In this document: in pieces, positions 6,573 to 6,919 of the stretch | Position numbering within the stretch: the stretch's first letter is position 1 | Layout: each line of letters starts with the position of its first letter | Assembly: GCA_023406715.1 (NCBI GenBank) | Contig: JAEXVC010000218.1 | Coordinates: 1-6,919, forward strand | Length of the DNA stretch: 6,919 nucleotides | Direction: 5' to 3' | Source of the DNA: Bacteroidota bacterium | GTDB taxonomy: Bacteria; Bacteroidota; Bacteroidia; Bacteroidales; Tenuifilaceae | Position numbers and translations under genes: made by a program | The notes under the pieces: generated by a model | What the model was told of the DNA's origin: nothing | Database searches by the model: none | What the model saw: the letters and a program-made list of their open reading frames with translations, nothing else

Positions 6573-6919
6573 TTGTACCAATGACCAAATATTCTTTTCT
6601 TGTGTATCACAAGCAATACGAAGAGTTTCTGAACGAAATCAGAAATATTGGTGTGGTACACATAATTGAAAAACCATTTGAGGAGACCCAAACCTTAAAA
6701 GCCAACAAGAGTCTACTAAACGAATACTCTAGCACCATAAGCGCTCTTAAAAAGAGACTAAAAGCAAAGAATATTGAACCTGAGTCGCTTGCAAACAACA
6801 CGAACTCCGAGGTTGATGGCTTTACCTTGCTTGAAGAATTCAAAAACTACCAGCAAAGGCTTGAGTACAACAATCAGAAGTTGGTCACTTTAAAGAAAGA
6901 ACTGAGTGCAGTAGAACCT
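6569..6919 (+). CDS. atpI: V/A-type ATPase membrane subunit I, 3'-truncated
   Basis: The first 117 residues of a protein that continues past the right edge; the family is usually about 600 residues or more. The N-terminus MIVPMTKYSFLVYHKQYEEF and the following ELRxIGVVHI-like stretch (NEIRNIGVVHIIE, 22-34) are typical of subunit I (NtpI, the eukaryotic subunit a counterpart). Residues 42-117 are charged and helical, consistent with the first arm of the cytoplasmic coiled coil that joins the peripheral stalks. The membrane domain with the half-channels is outside the window. ATG 6569 overlaps the subunit D stop (ATGA) and has a GGAGG ribosome binding site. This frame has no stop codon up to base 6919. 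The start and identity are well supported; completeness cannot be judged. Confidence 0.9.
   Translation, partial: MIVPMTKYSFLVYHKQYEEFLNEIRNIGVVHIIEKPFEETQTLKANKSLLNEYSSTISALKKRLKAKNIEPESLANNTNSEVDGFTLLEEFKNYQQRLEYNNQKLVTLKKELSAVEP

Larger units (their letters stand above)
1326..6919 (+). other. V/A-type ATPase operon, E-DUF2764-A-B-D-I order (partial)
   Basis: Six same-strand genes have junctions of 1 nt, 49 nt, a 1-base overlap, 29 nt, and a 4-base overlap, which is strong evidence for one transcript. The order matches the short V-ATPase operon known from Bacteroidota, chlamydiae and spirochaetes, in which proteolipid subunit K usually follows I. The complex couples ATP hydrolysis to H+ or Na+ transport, or the reverse. 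Ion specificity is decided in the K ring and subunit I, which are not visible here. I saw no convincing internal promoter or terminator. Confidence 0.9.

Noticed and set aside
6607..6843. 78-codon frame on the - strand near the right edge
   Set aside because: It is antisense to the N-terminus of subunit I, whose frame carries recognisable family motifs.
1..6919. Mobile element, CRISPR array, tRNA/rRNA or defence system
   Set aside because: No transposase, recombinase, regular repeat array, RNA gene or defence domain is visible. Nearly all of the window is explained by metabolic and ATPase genes.

Overview
This is an ordinary-looking chromosomal window from a moderately AT-rich bacterium, most likely a member of the Bacteroidota. 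The evidence for that is the gene set and order, A-rich leaders with weak or absent Shine-Dalgarno sequences before several genes, and a TAnnTTTG-type promoter element. The placement is an inference from style and synteny, not from a database match. All genes lie on the + strand.

Layout: positions 2-1045 hold the 3' part of a PLP-dependent enzyme of the Cys/Met metabolism (trans-sulfuration) family, cut by the left window edge. A very AT-rich gap of 280 nt follows (1046-1325). It holds several short inverted repeats and one promoter-like element, but no gene. From 1326 to the right edge runs a compact V/A-type ATPase operon: subunit E, a DUF2764-family protein, catalytic subunit A, subunit B, central-stalk subunit D, and the start of membrane subunit I, which is cut by the right edge. 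Spacings are short: 1 nt between E and DUF2764, 49 nt between DUF2764 and A, TAATG overlap between A and B, 29 nt between B and D, ATGA overlap between D and I.

How the genes work together: A and B form the alternating catalytic head, D is the rotating shaft, E is a peripheral-stalk subunit, and I is the membrane stator arm. The proteolipid ring subunit K is not visible and would be expected just past the right edge. The order E-DUF2764-A-B-D-I is the short form of the operon known from Bacteroidota, Chlamydiae and spirochaetes. It differs from the Thermus/Enterococcus/archaeal form, in which recognisable C and F genes lie between E and A. DUF2764 sits exactly where subunit C is expected, which makes it the most interesting protein here.

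I found no mobile element, CRISPR array, RNA gene or defence system. I do not see evidence for a wholly new system. The points worth a second look are the reduced subunit set, substitutions in the PLP enzyme's substrate pocket, the cysteine in the A-subunit P-loop, and the structured leader upstream of atpE.
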